Assembly: GCA_026712715.1 (NCBI GenBank)
Contig: JAPOPW010000043.1
Span: 62,001-126,000 of the forward strand
Reading direction: 5' to 3'
Length of the DNA: 64,000 nt
Origin: Immundisolibacterales bacterium
Lineage (GTDB): Bacteria > Pseudomonadota > Gammaproteobacteria > HK1
The position numbers and the translations under genes are program-made. The notes below the pieces were generated by a model. It was not told the origin of the DNA, searched no databases, and saw only the letters and a program-made list of their open reading frames with translations. The number at the start of each line of letters is the position of its first letter. The stretch's first letter is position 1. Positions 24,909-33,454 of this stretch are shown piece after piece.

Positions 24909-26378
24909 TCAGGCCTGCGCCGGGAGCTCCGCCACCAGCCGCAGTGACGCGCTCAGCCCCTCGAGCTGGTAGTGGGGGCGAAGGTGCGCGACCGCCCGCC
25001 GGACCCCCGGCTTCCCGGCCACGTCCTCGACCGTCACCCGGGCCTCGCGCAGCGGATAGCGCGCCTTCGCGCCGTGGGAGGCGGAGTCGTCCGCGGTGAC
25101 GTACTGCGAGATCCAGGTGTTGAGCATCTGCTCGTCCTCGACCCGGGACGAGAACGCTCCGATCCGATCGCGCTTGATCGCCATGAGATAGTGGGCGAAG
25201 CGGGCGCAGGCGAGGACGTAGGGCAGGCTTGCGGAGAGTCGGGCGTTGGCCGTTGCGTCGTCCTCCACGTACTTCTTGGGACGGTGCACGGTCGAGCCGG
25301 AGAAGAACACCGCGTAGTCGGTGTGCTTGGCGTGGCACAGGGCGATGATCCCCTGGTCGGAGAGCTCCTTCTCGCGCCGGTCGGTGATGTTGATCTCCGT
25401 CGGACACTGCGTGATGCGTGCCCCCGAGAGGGAGGGGAAGACGTGCAGGGGCAGGTTCTCGACCCGGCCGCCGCCCTCGGTGCCGCGGATGGCGCACGGC
25501 CATCCGTATCGCCCGAAGCTCTTCATCGTGACGTCGGCGACCCGCCAGGCCGCGCTTCCCCAGAGGTAACGGGATGCGTCCGGCCCTTCCACCTCCTCGA
25601 CGAAGTGCATCTCCTCGACCGAGTCGGGGCCCCACGGCGCGCGCACCAGCACGCGCGGCGCGGTCAGCACGAGATAGCGCGAGTCGGGATGGTCGCGAAG
25701 CGATCGCCATGCAGCCATCTCGCTCGCGTCGAAGATGGCCGCGAGATCGATCGGGCGATCGAGCTCCCCGAAGCCGTCGAGATCCAGGAGATCGGGCGAT
25801 GCCGAGGCGTAGAGCGGAGCGTGCGCCATCGCGGCGACCCCGGCCACCTGCCGGGCGAAGTCGATGTCCTTCGGAGAACGTCCGATCTCGAAGTCGCCGA
25901 CGAGGAACGAGTACGGCGTCCCGCCCAGCGTTCCGTACTCGGACTCGTAGACCGACTTGAACAGCCGGGACTGATCGAACGCCGGGGCGCGCGCGAGGTC
26001 CCGCTCGATCTCCGCGCGATGGCAGTTGAGCACACGCACGCGCATCGAGCTCGAGAGGTCGTTCTCCGCGACCAGCTTGTCGAGGCTCCGCCAGGTCGCC
26101 TCGAGCTTTTGCAGCCGCGGGTGATGGAGGACTTCGTTGACCTGCTCCGCGATGAGCCGGTCGAGGGCCGCGATGCGCTCCGCGATGGCCCGCTTGGCTC
26201 CCGCGTCCACCCGGACCCCGTCGTGGAGGGCTTCGGCGACGAAGCCCTGGAGCATCGTCCGGGCTCCCGCGACCTGGTGCTCCTCGCGCGCGAGGCGCCC
26301 TTCGGTGAGGATCCGCTCAAGAACCCCGCCTTCCGGTGCCGGCTGCGTCGCCGGCTGCTGCTGTGCACTGGCGCTCAT
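24909..26378 (-). CDS. tssC: T6SS contractile sheath large subunit TssC (VipB/EvpB)
   Basis: A 489-aa protein, normal length for the family. ATG at 26376-26378 gives MSASAQQQPATQ and overlaps the tssB stop by 4 nt; the open frame continues upstream without coding signal. Family hallmarks: LEATWRSLDKLV, YESEYGTLGGTPYSFLVGDFE, a FGRYGWPCAIRG segment, GIIALCHAKHTDYAVFF, and a C-terminal YPLREARVTVEDVAGKPG. TssB and TssC polymerise into the contractile sheath that drives the needle. It belongs to the tssB-tssC-708aa leftward operon. Confidence 0.95.
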   Translation of the reverse strand: MSASAQQQPATQPAPEGGVLERILTEGRLAREEHQVAGARTMLQGFVAEALHDGVRVDAGAKRAIAERIAALDRLIAEQVNEVLHHPRLQKLEATWRSLDKLVAENDLSSSMRVRVLNCHRAEIERDLARAPAFDQSRLFKSVYESEYGTLGGTPYSFLVGDFEIGRSPKDIDFARQVAGVAAMAHAPLYASASPDLLDLDGFGELDRPIDLAAIFDASEMAAWRSLRDHPDSRYLVLTAPRVLVRAPWGPDSVEEMHFVEEVEGPDASRYLWGSAAWRVADVTMKSFGRYGWPCAIRGTEGGGRVENLPLHVFPSLSGARITQCPTEINITDRREKELSDQGIIALCHAKHTDYAVFFSGSTVHRPKKYVEDDATANARLSASLPYVLACARFAHYLMAIKRDRIGAFSSRVEDEQMLNTWISQYVTADDSASHGAKARYPLREARVTVEDVAGKPGVRRAVAHLRPHYQLEGLSASLRLVAELPAQA

Positions 26379-26881
26379 TGGTCTTCTCCTTCTCCCAGCT
26401 CGGAGCGAAGCCGCTCCTGCTTGTCCGGGTCCGCGAGGATGTCGTCGAGGATCCCGTCCAGGCGCTCGTTGGACTCGAGCTTCCCGTAGAGGTCGGCGAG
26501 GGCCCGGCGATGCTCGAGGAGCCTCGCCGTCTGGGGGATCCGGGTCGCCAGACCCACCGGCGAGAAGTCGTCCATCGAACGGAACCGGAGCTCGAGGCCG
26601 ATCTCCCGGTCCGGCTCGCCGCTCAGACGGTCGGCGACGCTCAGCTTGAGCTCGGGCGCGAGGCGGCGCATCAGCGGGTCCACCCCGCCCGGCTGGACCT
26701 CGATGAACTCGCGCCGCCGGTACTCGACCGGGTCGTCCGCATCCCCCGAGAGGTCCGCGACGACCCCGGCGACGAGGGGCAGCTCCCGTGAGGTGGTGGC
26801 TCCCCCTTCCTCGACCTCGTATCGGATGTCTACCCGGGGTGGGCGGACGCTCCCCACGCGGTCCTGACTGGATTCGGCCAT
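26375..26881 (-). CDS. tssB: T6SS contractile sheath small subunit TssB (VipA)
   Basis: A 168-aa protein. Hallmarks: P-R-V-D-I-R-Y-E-V near residue 15, ELPLVAGVVADLSG, RREFIEVQPGGVDPLM, LELRFRSMDDFSP and a charged helical end (RLDGILDDILADPDKQERLR). It forms heterodimers with TssC; the C-terminal helix in homologues holds the ClpV recognition site, although no ClpV gene is in the window. It is the first gene of the leftward operon, with an AT-rich promoter island starting about 25 nt upstream. Confidence 0.95.
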   Translation of the reverse strand: MAESSQDRVGSVRPPRVDIRYEVEEGGATTSRELPLVAGVVADLSGDADDPVEYRRREFIEVQPGGVDPLMRRLAPELKLSVADRLSGEPDREIGLELRFRSMDDFSPVGLATRIPQTARLLEHRRALADLYGKLESNERLDGILDDILADPDKQERLRSELGEGEDQ

Positions 26882-27448
26882 GGCGGCTCTCCGAAATTCG
26901 AACGAGTGGGAATTCTACGGTAGCTACTCTATAAAAATACGTAAAAACAATATATTGCAGAACATTTTGATGTCGCATGAAGACAAGAGGACGGAGCGAG
27001 AGACCCACGAACGACGGGTCGCGCCGGGATCGGAAGGCGTCGTGCCGAGACAAGAATCGGCGCCGGCGACTGCGTAGATGGCGGCCGCCGGGCGGGTCGC
27101 GGCCATGCTCGTGCGAGGTCGCATGTACGCATCCGCCGGGCCGGGGGGGTGGTCGTCCGCGGCTGCGATGAGGCCGGGGGGCGCGCCTTGCGGCCGGGTC
27201 TCGTCCCGAAGCCCATCGAACGGGCCGTCCGGGCCCAGTTCCCTCGGGAGCGCAACGGCGTTCCCGCGCGGTTGAAGCGACGGTCGCCGCGCGGCGCGGC
27301 GCGGCGCAGTGCGCGGAAGAGGGAAGGGAGGCGGTGAGGGGCGGGTCCGCGACGCGCCGCTTCGGGAAAGAGCGCGTCGCACGAAGACAAGTCCGCATCC
27401 GCGACCCGGCGCACAGTTCGAGACGCAAAGCCACGGCGGGATCGGAAG
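26882..27448 (+). other. Divergent control region of the two T6SS operons
   Basis: There are no genes between the divergent tssB and tssJ starts. Positions of about 26905-26975 are strikingly AT-rich, with TATAAA (26930-26935), a palindromic CAATATATTG near 26948, and A-runs, contrasting with the GC-rich surroundings. Promoter elements for either direction may lie there, but no clean -35/-10 pair can be fixed. The rest, 26976-27448, is GC-rich and unremarkable; it would be a long leader for the rightward operon if transcription starts in the AT island. Confidence 0.5.
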
Positions 27449-27952
27449 ATGAAGAGGAACGGACGCACATTGGCAATCGCGGGACTCCTGGCGGTATCGG
27501 CCGGCTGCGCGACGGACCCCGGGCGGCTCGAGCCCGAGCGTCCGCTCCGGATCGAGAGCGCCACCCTGAGTCTCGCCCCCGAGGCGAACGCGCGTCGTCC
27601 CGTACGCGTCTCCCTCGTACGGGTGGACGACGAGCGGCTCGCGCGGGACCTCCTCGCGATGCCGGGAGCGGACTGGTTCCACGCGGGCGGGCGCGACAGC
27701 TTCCTCGCCGCCCATCCGGCCGCCATGCACGACTGGTGGGAAATCGTCCCCGGGACCACGATCGGTCCCTTCGACCTCCGCTCCCGCCGGGGGCGCGCCG
27801 GGGTCCTCCTTTGCGACGTCGGCGCGCGCTCGCCGATCCGGGTGGAGCGCGACGGCGAGCTCAGGATCGGAATCGACGACACGGGCTGCCGGATCGAAGG
27901 GGGCTCCCCCTCCGAGGCGCCGGGCATTCTCGGACGGCTGCTCGGTCGATGA
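27449..27952 (+). CDS. tssJ: TssJ-like T6SS outer-membrane lipoprotein
   Basis: A 167-aa protein with a lipoprotein signal: basic start MKRNGR, hydrophobic core, lipobox S-A-G-C with Cys20. The mature part has the beta-rich pattern of TssJ (VRVSLVRVDDERLA, MHDWWEIVPGTTIGPFDL, then short strands), and the length fits. TssJ anchors TssM to the outer membrane. It is first in the rightward tss operon, immediately before tssK with a 4-nt ATGA overlap. Sequence identity to classical TssJ looks low, so the call leans on lipobox and position. Confidence 0.7.
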   Translation: MKRNGRTLAIAGLLAVSAGCATDPGRLEPERPLRIESATLSLAPEANARRPVRVSLVRVDDERLARDLLAMPGADWFHAGGRDSFLAAHPAAMHDWWEIVPGTTIGPFDLRSRRGRAGVLLCDVGARSPIRVERDGELRIGIDDTGCRIEGGSPSEAPGILGRLLGR

Positions 27953-29133
27953 CGGGGATCCCTCCCATCGGCGCGCCGGTGCCCTGGGCGGACGGGCTGG
28001 TGCTCAGGCCCGAGCACTTCCGGGACACCGACCGGCGCACCGAGACCCTCGTCCACCTGATGGGCCTCGGCCGCGATCCGTGGGCCTTCGGGTTCACCCG
28101 GATCGATCTGGATGGGGTCGCGCTCGCGTCGGGAGAGCTTCGCGTCGCGTGCGAAGGCGTGTTTCCGGGAGGACAGCCGTTCCGCACCGAGCGGGTCTCG
28201 GCCGACATCGGCGACGAGAGCGGGTTCGAGATTCGGATGCGCGGCGAGGGGGACCTCGTTCTTGCGCCGGGCGGCGGCGCCTGTTCGCGCGATTCGCTCC
28301 CCGTGGTCCGCACGAGGGTTCGCGCCGGAGTCGTGGAGCCGGACCCCGACTGGTCCCCGCCCGCGGTTCTCGTCGATCCGGGGCATCCGCTCGTCGCCGA
28401 TGCGGCGCAGGCCATCGGACGTCTCGCCGGGCTCGCCGCCGGGCTCGCCGCTTCGCTCCGGATCCCCGGATCGGACCGTCGCCCCGGCGCGCGGGCAATC
28501 GGACGGACCCACGAGGTGCTCACCGAGCACGTCGGGATGCTCGACTGGATGCTCTCGTGGCCGGCGGTGGCTCCCACCGCGCTCGCCTGCGAGGCCCTGC
28601 GCCTCGCGCTCGCGGTTCGGGCTGCCGCCCGGGCCGGACCCCGTTTCGAGCCGGGCTGGAATCCGGCCGACCAGCGTGGATCGCTCCGCGCCATCCTGGA
28701 CGCGGCGGAGGCGGCGGCGGCCTCGGTCGGTCTGCCCTTCCGAACGCGCCTGTTTCGATCCGGGGGCGACGGGAGCGCGCCCCGGATCGTGGACGCGGTG
28801 GGGAGCGGTCCGGTCGTGGTCGCGGTCGAGACGGCGCGGGCGGCGGACCTTCCCCCGGTGCGCCACTGGCTGGAAGGCGCGGCCCTCGCCGCGCCCGAGC
28901 GGGTCGAGGAGGCGCTGACCCGGCGGGTCGGTGGGGCCATGCGGCGAGCGCTGGACCGTGACTCCGGCCTGGGGATCGCGAGCGGTCCGCTCGTGCAGCT
29001 CTATCGCGTCGAAGCGGACCCGGTGTGGCGCGGTCACGCGATGGATCTCGCCATCGACTCGCGTGCCCCGATGCCTTGCGAGGCGACCCTCTCCGCCTTC
29101 GTCCCCGATCCGGACGGAAGGAACGCGGCATGA
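27949..29133 (+). CDS. tssK: T6SS baseplate protein TssK
   Basis: A 394-aa protein from the ATG at 27949 overlapping tssJ. The N-terminal V-P-W-A-D-G-L-V-L-R-P-E-H-F-R matches the TssK signature (W-x-E-G-x-x-L-x-P-x-H-F). The second half has the helical segment LTEHVGMLDWMLSW and an end (GPLVQLYRVEADPVW) like the receptor-binding domain of the family. At 394 aa it is somewhat shorter than the usual 440-450. TssK links the baseplate to TssL/TssM in the inner membrane. Its stop overlaps the start of the repeat microgene by 4 nt. Confidence 0.88.
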   Translation: MTGIPPIGAPVPWADGLVLRPEHFRDTDRRTETLVHLMGLGRDPWAFGFTRIDLDGVALASGELRVACEGVFPGGQPFRTERVSADIGDESGFEIRMRGEGDLVLAPGGGACSRDSLPVVRTRVRAGVVEPDPDWSPPAVLVDPGHPLVADAAQAIGRLAGLAAGLAASLRIPGSDRRPGARAIGRTHEVLTEHVGMLDWMLSWPAVAPTALACEALRLALAVRAAARAGPRFEPGWNPADQRGSLRAILDAAEAAAASVGLPFRTRLFRSGGDGSAPRIVDAVGSGPVVVAVETARAADLPPVRHWLEGAALAAPERVEEALTRRVGGAMRRALDRDSGLGIASGPLVQLYRVEADPVWRGHAMDLAIDSRAPMPCEATLSAFVPDPDGRNAA

Positions 29134-29299
29134 ACACTGGCACGACCTCGCAGCTCGTTCCCGAGACTAGAAGGCAGGGACACGACATGGATTTGGGCAC
29201 GATTTCCCAACTTGTTCCCGAGATTGAAGACAGGGGGCACGGCGTGAACTTGGGCACGGCCTCGCAGCTCGTTCCCGAGATTGAAGACAGGGAGGCGGC
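29130..29299 (+). repeat. Three tandem 57-bp repeats ahead of tssL
   Basis: Unit boundaries are 29130, 29187, 29244 and the tssL start at 29300. The most constant part is TCG/TCC-CA(G/A)-CT(C/T)-GTTCCCGAGA, followed by GAAGACAGGG in units 2 and 3. Third-position changes that keep the amino acids (e.g. CAG/CAA, CTC/CTT, TCG/TCC) point to selection on the peptide rather than on DNA alone. Confidence 0.85.
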
Positions 29300-29309
29300 A
29301 TGGAAATAG
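29130..29309 (+). CDS. Tandem-repeat microgene between tssK and tssL (59 aa)
   Basis: ATG at 29130 overlaps the tssK stop and has GGAAGG upstream. The 59-aa product is three copies of a 19-residue unit with the consensus M-(N/D)-x-G-T-x-S-Q-L-V-P-E-(I/T)-E-D-R-x-H-(D/G). At DNA level the units are 57, 57 and 56 nt (29130-29186, 29187-29243, 29244-29299); the last ends at the tssL ATG. Each unit begins with ATG, ATG or GTG and is preceded by a purine-rich CAGGGA or AGGGGG tract. It overlaps tssL by 10 nt. Whether a protein is made, or the array acts in translation of tssL, is open. Confidence 0.5.
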   Translation: MNTGTTSQLVPETRRQGHDMDLGTISQLVPEIEDRGHGVNLGTASQLVPEIEDREAAWK

Positions 29310-30040
29310 GGCTTGAAATCGCAATCCGGTGCCTGAGCTACCTCGATCTCCTGGATGCTGAAGAACGAGAGCTCGCCGCCCGAGTTCACGAGGCCGAAGG
29401 GGACGATAAACGGGTCACGGCAGCGATGGATGCGGCCCGAAGGCGACTCGCCCGGGAGATCGAGTCCACGGTTCGGCGGCTGCCGGCGCTGGTGGGCTCC
29501 GATCCGGGTCTGGCCCGCGAGATCGGATACGCGCTCGCCGGCCTCGCCGACGAGCGGATTCTCCATCACCCCGCGGGCGGCCTCGGAGCCTGGCGCGAGC
29601 GGCTGCTCGAGATCGAGCTCTACGGTTCGGCCCTCGCGGGACACGAGGTGATCGAGCGCGCCGAAGCGGCGGCGTACGCGCGTCCGGAGGGAGCCGGCGC
29701 GCCAGGCGCCGGGCCGGGGCTGCTGGCCCCGTTCTATCTCGCGCTGCTCCGATCGGGATTCGAAGGCGAGCTCCGGGGAGACCCGAGACGCGACGCGCTG
29801 ATCGCAGCGCTCGTCGACGCGATCGGGAAGCCCCCCGCCGGGCCGCCGCCACCGGGCGAACGCCGGCTTCGCACCCGTGTTCGCCCCCTCGTGCTCGCTC
29901 TCGCCGGGCTCGCGATATGGCTCTTCGCCGGGGCGGGGGTGTGGTGGGTGTCGGCGGCCGAGCCGCTGCGCGATGCGCAGGCCCTCGTCGCGGAGATCGA
30001 GCGCGCGGAGCGCGGACTCGAAACGGGGACGGTCCGGTGA
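29300..30040 (+). CDS. tssL: T6SS inner-membrane protein TssL (DotU family)
   Basis: A 246-aa protein; ATG at 29300 with an AGGGAGG Shine-Dalgarno 5 nt upstream, contained in the last repeat unit. The cytoplasmic helical region has the DotU features ADERILHHP (normally L-D-E near W) and a LEIELYGS segment. One membrane helix lies near the C-terminus (residues about 197-217, LVLALAGLAIWLFAGAGVWWV), the usual topology. No peptidoglycan-binding (OmpA-like) extension is present. TssL and TssM form the inner part of the membrane complex. The stop overlaps tssM by 4 nt. Confidence 0.85.
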   Translation: MEIGLEIAIRCLSYLDLLDAEERELAARVHEAEGDDKRVTAAMDAARRRLAREIESTVRRLPALVGSDPGLAREIGYALAGLADERILHHPAGGLGAWRERLLEIELYGSALAGHEVIERAEAAAYARPEGAGAPGAGPGLLAPFYLALLRSGFEGELRGDPRRDALIAALVDAIGKPPAGPPPPGERRLRTRVRPLVLALAGLAIWLFAGAGVWWVSAAEPLRDAQALVAEIERAERGLETGTVR

Positions 30041-33000
30041 GCGACGCGCTCACCGCCATGGCGGCCCTTGGCGCCTCGCTCCTTGCGGGCGGGACGATCG
30101 AGAAGGTGCTTCTCGTCGTTCTCGTTCTGGCCGGACTCGTCGCGCTCGTGCTCGTCGTCTGGCTCGCCTGCAAGCTCCTGGCGCTTCTCGCCAAGGCGCT
30201 GTTGCGGGCGGGGGCCGGCGCCATCGGACGCGCCCGGGATCGACGGGACCGGCGGAACGCGGATCGCGAGGCGGCGCTGCCGCCGGTGCGGGCGGGATGG
30301 ATGCAGGAAGGGCGGCCGAGTCTGCGCCGCGCGATTCGGGAAGCCGGGCGAATCGGCGGAAGGACGGCCCCCTGGGCAATCGTCGTCTGTGGAGAGGGAG
30401 CCGCCGACCTCGAACGCGCGATGGGAATGACTCCCGCCTGCCCGGCCGAGGTACGGCTGAGCGCTTCCGAGCGCCTGGTTCTGGTCGACGCGGCGGGCGC
30501 GAGCGACCGGACCCTTCGGCACCTGGTCCGGTGCTTGCCGTGGCGCAGGCCGTTCGATGCGGTTCTCGTGCTCGCGGCCGACGGCGCCATTCCGCCTTCG
30601 GCGGCGCATCGCGCGGCGATCGCGGCGCGCGGAGCCGGGCTCACCGCGGCTCTCCACGTGGTCTTGCCGGGGCGGTTCGGTTCGGGCGCGGCGCGCATCG
30701 TGGTACCAGGCCCGGGCTCGGCGCGGGAGCTCGCGACGAGCCTCGAGGCGGAGCTCGCGCGGGAGTGGCTCGGCGGCGCGGAGCGCGATGGAATCGGCTC
30801 GGTGGCGGGAGGCTGCGGCGGCGAGCTGGACGAAGCGCTGCGCGCGCTTCGCGACCGGACGCCGGAATGTCTCGACCTCGCTTCCCTCGTCGCCGGCGGC
30901 GGGCGCCTCCCCGAGACGATCGCAGCGACGGCGGATCGCACCGTCCCCGACCGCGGAGGACCTCTTGCAATGCGGGCGGCGGCCGTGGCGCTCGCGGTCG
31001 GCATCGGACTCGCGGCGGCCGGAGTACCGGCCGCGATCGAGGATGCGGATCGGCTCCGGAGCCTCGTCATGGCTGCGCAAGAGCAGAGCATCGAACGGTT
31101 GGGGAATGCGCGCCTGGTGCCCGACCCGGTCCGGACCGGGTCCGTCGCCCGGATCGCCATCGAGCTCGCGCGGGCCGGGGAGTCGACGTTGACGCGGCCG
31201 GCCGGGAGGTGGATCCCGGGCGCGAGCGCGGCGCGTGCGGTCGCCGCCTACCTCCTCGTCGGCTACGTCGGGCGCCCCCTCGGCGCGGAGATCGAGCGCC
31301 GGACGACCTCCCTTCTCGCGCGGGCCGGAAGCCTCGATACGTGGGTGGAAAACGCCGCAACGGCGGATCGGCTCGTCGCGGAATGGAATTCGCTGCTGGC
31401 TGCCGCGGGCACCGCGGATGTCTCCGCCCTCATCGAAACGGCCTTCGGTCGAGTCGAGGAGGGCTGGCCGGACGGGCTCGGGGCGGCGCTCGAGGAGTCG
31501 GGAGCGGCCGCGGCCCTGGAGAATCGCGACGTGGTGGACCTTGCTCGGGTTCGCGCCGCCGCGCGCGCGGGGCTGCTGGCGAGCGCGGGCGAAGAGGCGA
31601 AGCGTCGTTACCTCGCGGCGCCGGTCCTCGCCGGTGCGCGCTTGACCGCAGACGCGACGGCCGCCCATGCCGGACGGCACGCCGCGCTCGCCCGCACGCG
31701 CGAAGCGCTGAAGGATCCCGCAGCCGCCTGGCTCGTGGAGCCGGAGGACCGGCTCCGGCATACCGAGGTACTTCCCGTGCTCGCGCGCGCGCTCGGACTC
31801 GCGATCGTGGATGCCGGGTGGGTGGCGATTGCCGAAGCGGAGCTGAGCCGCTCCCGGCGCCAGGCGCGCAAGGACGCGCTCCGGATTGCGGAACCGTCGC
31901 TCGGCACCGTGCTGGACCGGGACGGCACGAGCGGGCGGCTCCGGCTGTCGAGCCCCGCCCGGGCGTGGCTCGACCTGATGGATCGGATCGAGGCCGCCCG
32001 GATCGGCCCCCGCCCGACGGACCGGACGCGGCCTCGCGGGCGCGCCCTCTCCGGTCCGGTGACCCTCGCCTCGGATCGGGTCCGCAATGCGCAGGCCCGT
32101 ATCGAACGATACGAGGAGGTCGAGGCCCGGGTGCCTCCGCTCGTGCCCCCGGTGCTCGCCGAGTCCACGCTCGAGCACGCTCGCGAGCGGCTCGCCGCCG
32201 TGCTTGCGGAAGAGGTCCGCGGCGCGCTCGTGCCTCGATTCGAGGCCCCTTTGCCCGGTGCGTTTCCCGCCCCCACGCGCGAGCTGGAGCACGCCATCGC
32301 GACGATGCGCCGGATTGGAGACTGGCTCCGGGACCACGGATGGCTCCAGGCTGGACGAGAGGCCCGCGGCGCGGCCGATCGAACGGTCGAGTCGCACCTT
32401 CGTCTCGGCATGGACGCGCTCCGCGCCGCGGATCCGGTACGGATCGATCTCGGGCGCCCCGGTGCGGACCCCGAGCGAACGCGAGAGCGCCTCGCCCGCT
32501 CGCTCGAGTCGGTCCGCGAGCTGCACCGCAGGTTTGCCGCTCCGCTCCTCGGGTTCACGGAAGAAGCGCCGGGGAAGGCGGCCCGGAGCTGGCGCACGCT
32601 CGTGCGCGCGCTCGAAGCCTACGAGCGGGGGGACACGCGCTCGGGAATCGGTGGTCTCGAGTCGGTCCTCGCCGCCTGGGCCGCGGATCCGCGCGGAACG
32701 TGCGCCGCTCCCGCGTTTCCGCCGGCCCCGCCGGGCTATCTCGGCCAGGTGGTGCGCCGGACCCGCGCGGAGCTTCACGACGCCTGCCGGGCGCTCGAGC
32801 GCCAGGAGCTGCTCGCCGCCCGCGATCGGGTTCTCGCCGCGTTCGGCGGCGCGCTCGCGCGAAGCTGGCCTTACTCGGGGGATCCGGCATCGCCCGATGC
32901 GCCGGCGGAGGCGGTGGACCGGTACGTGAGCGCCCTCGAAGCCGCCCCGGACCTCAGCGCGCTCGACGCGCGCCACGTGCCGGAGCTCGAGCGCGAACGT

Positions 33001-33450
33001 GCGCTCTGGACCATCGACGACGAACAGGCCGCCTGCATCGGCCTCGAGATCGAGTGGCGGGCCCGTCCCGAAGAGGATGTGAACGCGCACCACCTCATTG
33101 CAATCGAGCTCAAGGGGATGAAGCGGGGAGAGGGCGGATACACCTGGCGGTACGGAACGCCCGTCGAGCTTCGCCTCAAGCTCGCCCGTCACTCTTCGTA
33201 CCGGTTCGCGAGCGGGGCCGGGGGGACGTCGCTCGAGCACGTCGAGCGCTTCGAGGACAGCGCAGCGCTGCTGCGGATGCTGGACTCACTCGCCGCGCGA
33301 GGCTGGATCGTGCGGGCGCCGCTCGTCGACACGGCCGGGAAGGCGGCGGAGCTCGGGCTCTCCGTCCGAGTGTCGCGACCGGGCGGGGCGCCGCTCGACC
33401 TCCCCGCCTTCGCCTCGCTCGGGCGCGGCGTCGGGGAACGCAGGACCTGA
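30037..33450 (+). CDS. tssM: T6SS membrane-complex protein TssM (IcmF-like), divergent
   Basis: A 1137-aa protein; GTG at 30037 overlaps tssL. Membrane segments lie at residues of about 20-46 (VLLVVLVLAGLVALVLVVWLACKLL) and 305-330 (AAAVALAVGIGLAAAGVPAAI). The periplasmic part is long and helical, and the end has an IcmF_C-like beta region (WRYGTPVELRLKL, ALLRMLDSLAARGWI). The P-loop found in many TssM proteins is not seen: no G-x(4)-G-K-(S/T) occurs in the cytoplasmic part. Size, position and ends support TssM; sequence similarity looks weak. It connects TssJ to TssL and the baseplate. Confidence 0.8.
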   Translation: MSDALTAMAALGASLLAGGTIEKVLLVVLVLAGLVALVLVVWLACKLLALLAKALLRAGAGAIGRARDRRDRRNADREAALPPVRAGWMQEGRPSLRRAIREAGRIGGRTAPWAIVVCGEGAADLERAMGMTPACPAEVRLSASERLVLVDAAGASDRTLRHLVRCLPWRRPFDAVLVLAADGAIPPSAAHRAAIAARGAGLTAALHVVLPGRFGSGAARIVVPGPGSARELATSLEAELAREWLGGAERDGIGSVAGGCGGELDEALRALRDRTPECLDLASLVAGGGRLPETIAATADRTVPDRGGPLAMRAAAVALAVGIGLAAAGVPAAIEDADRLRSLVMAAQEQSIERLGNARLVPDPVRTGSVARIAIELARAGESTLTRPAGRWIPGASAARAVAAYLLVGYVGRPLGAEIERRTTSLLARAGSLDTWVENAATADRLVAEWNSLLAAAGTADVSALIETAFGRVEEGWPDGLGAALEESGAAAALENRDVVDLARVRAAARAGLLASAGEEAKRRYLAAPVLAGARLTADATAAHAGRHAALARTREALKDPAAAWLVEPEDRLRHTEVLPVLARALGLAIVDAGWVAIAEAELSRSRRQARKDALRIAEPSLGTVLDRDGTSGRLRLSSPARAWLDLMDRIEAARIGPRPTDRTRPRGRALSGPVTLASDRVRNAQARIERYEEVEARVPPLVPPVLAESTLEHARERLAAVLAEEVRGALVPRFEAPLPGAFPAPTRELEHAIATMRRIGDWLRDHGWLQAGREARGAADRTVESHLRLGMDALRAADPVRIDLGRPGADPERTRERLARSLESVRELHRRFAAPLLGFTEEAPGKAARSWRTLVRALEAYERGDTRSGIGGLESVLAAWAADPRGTCAAPAFPPAPPGYLGQVVRRTRAELHDACRALERQELLAARDRVLAAFGGALARSWPYSGDPASPDAPAEAVDRYVSALEAAPDLSALDARHVPELERERALWTIDDEQAACIGLEIEWRARPEEDVNAHHLIAIELKGMKRGEGGYTWRYGTPVELRLKLARHSSYRFASGAGGTSLEHVERFEDSAALLRMLDSLAARGWIVRAPLVDTAGKAAELGLSVRVSRPGGAPLDLPAFASLGRGVGERRT

Positions 33451-33454
33451 GCCG

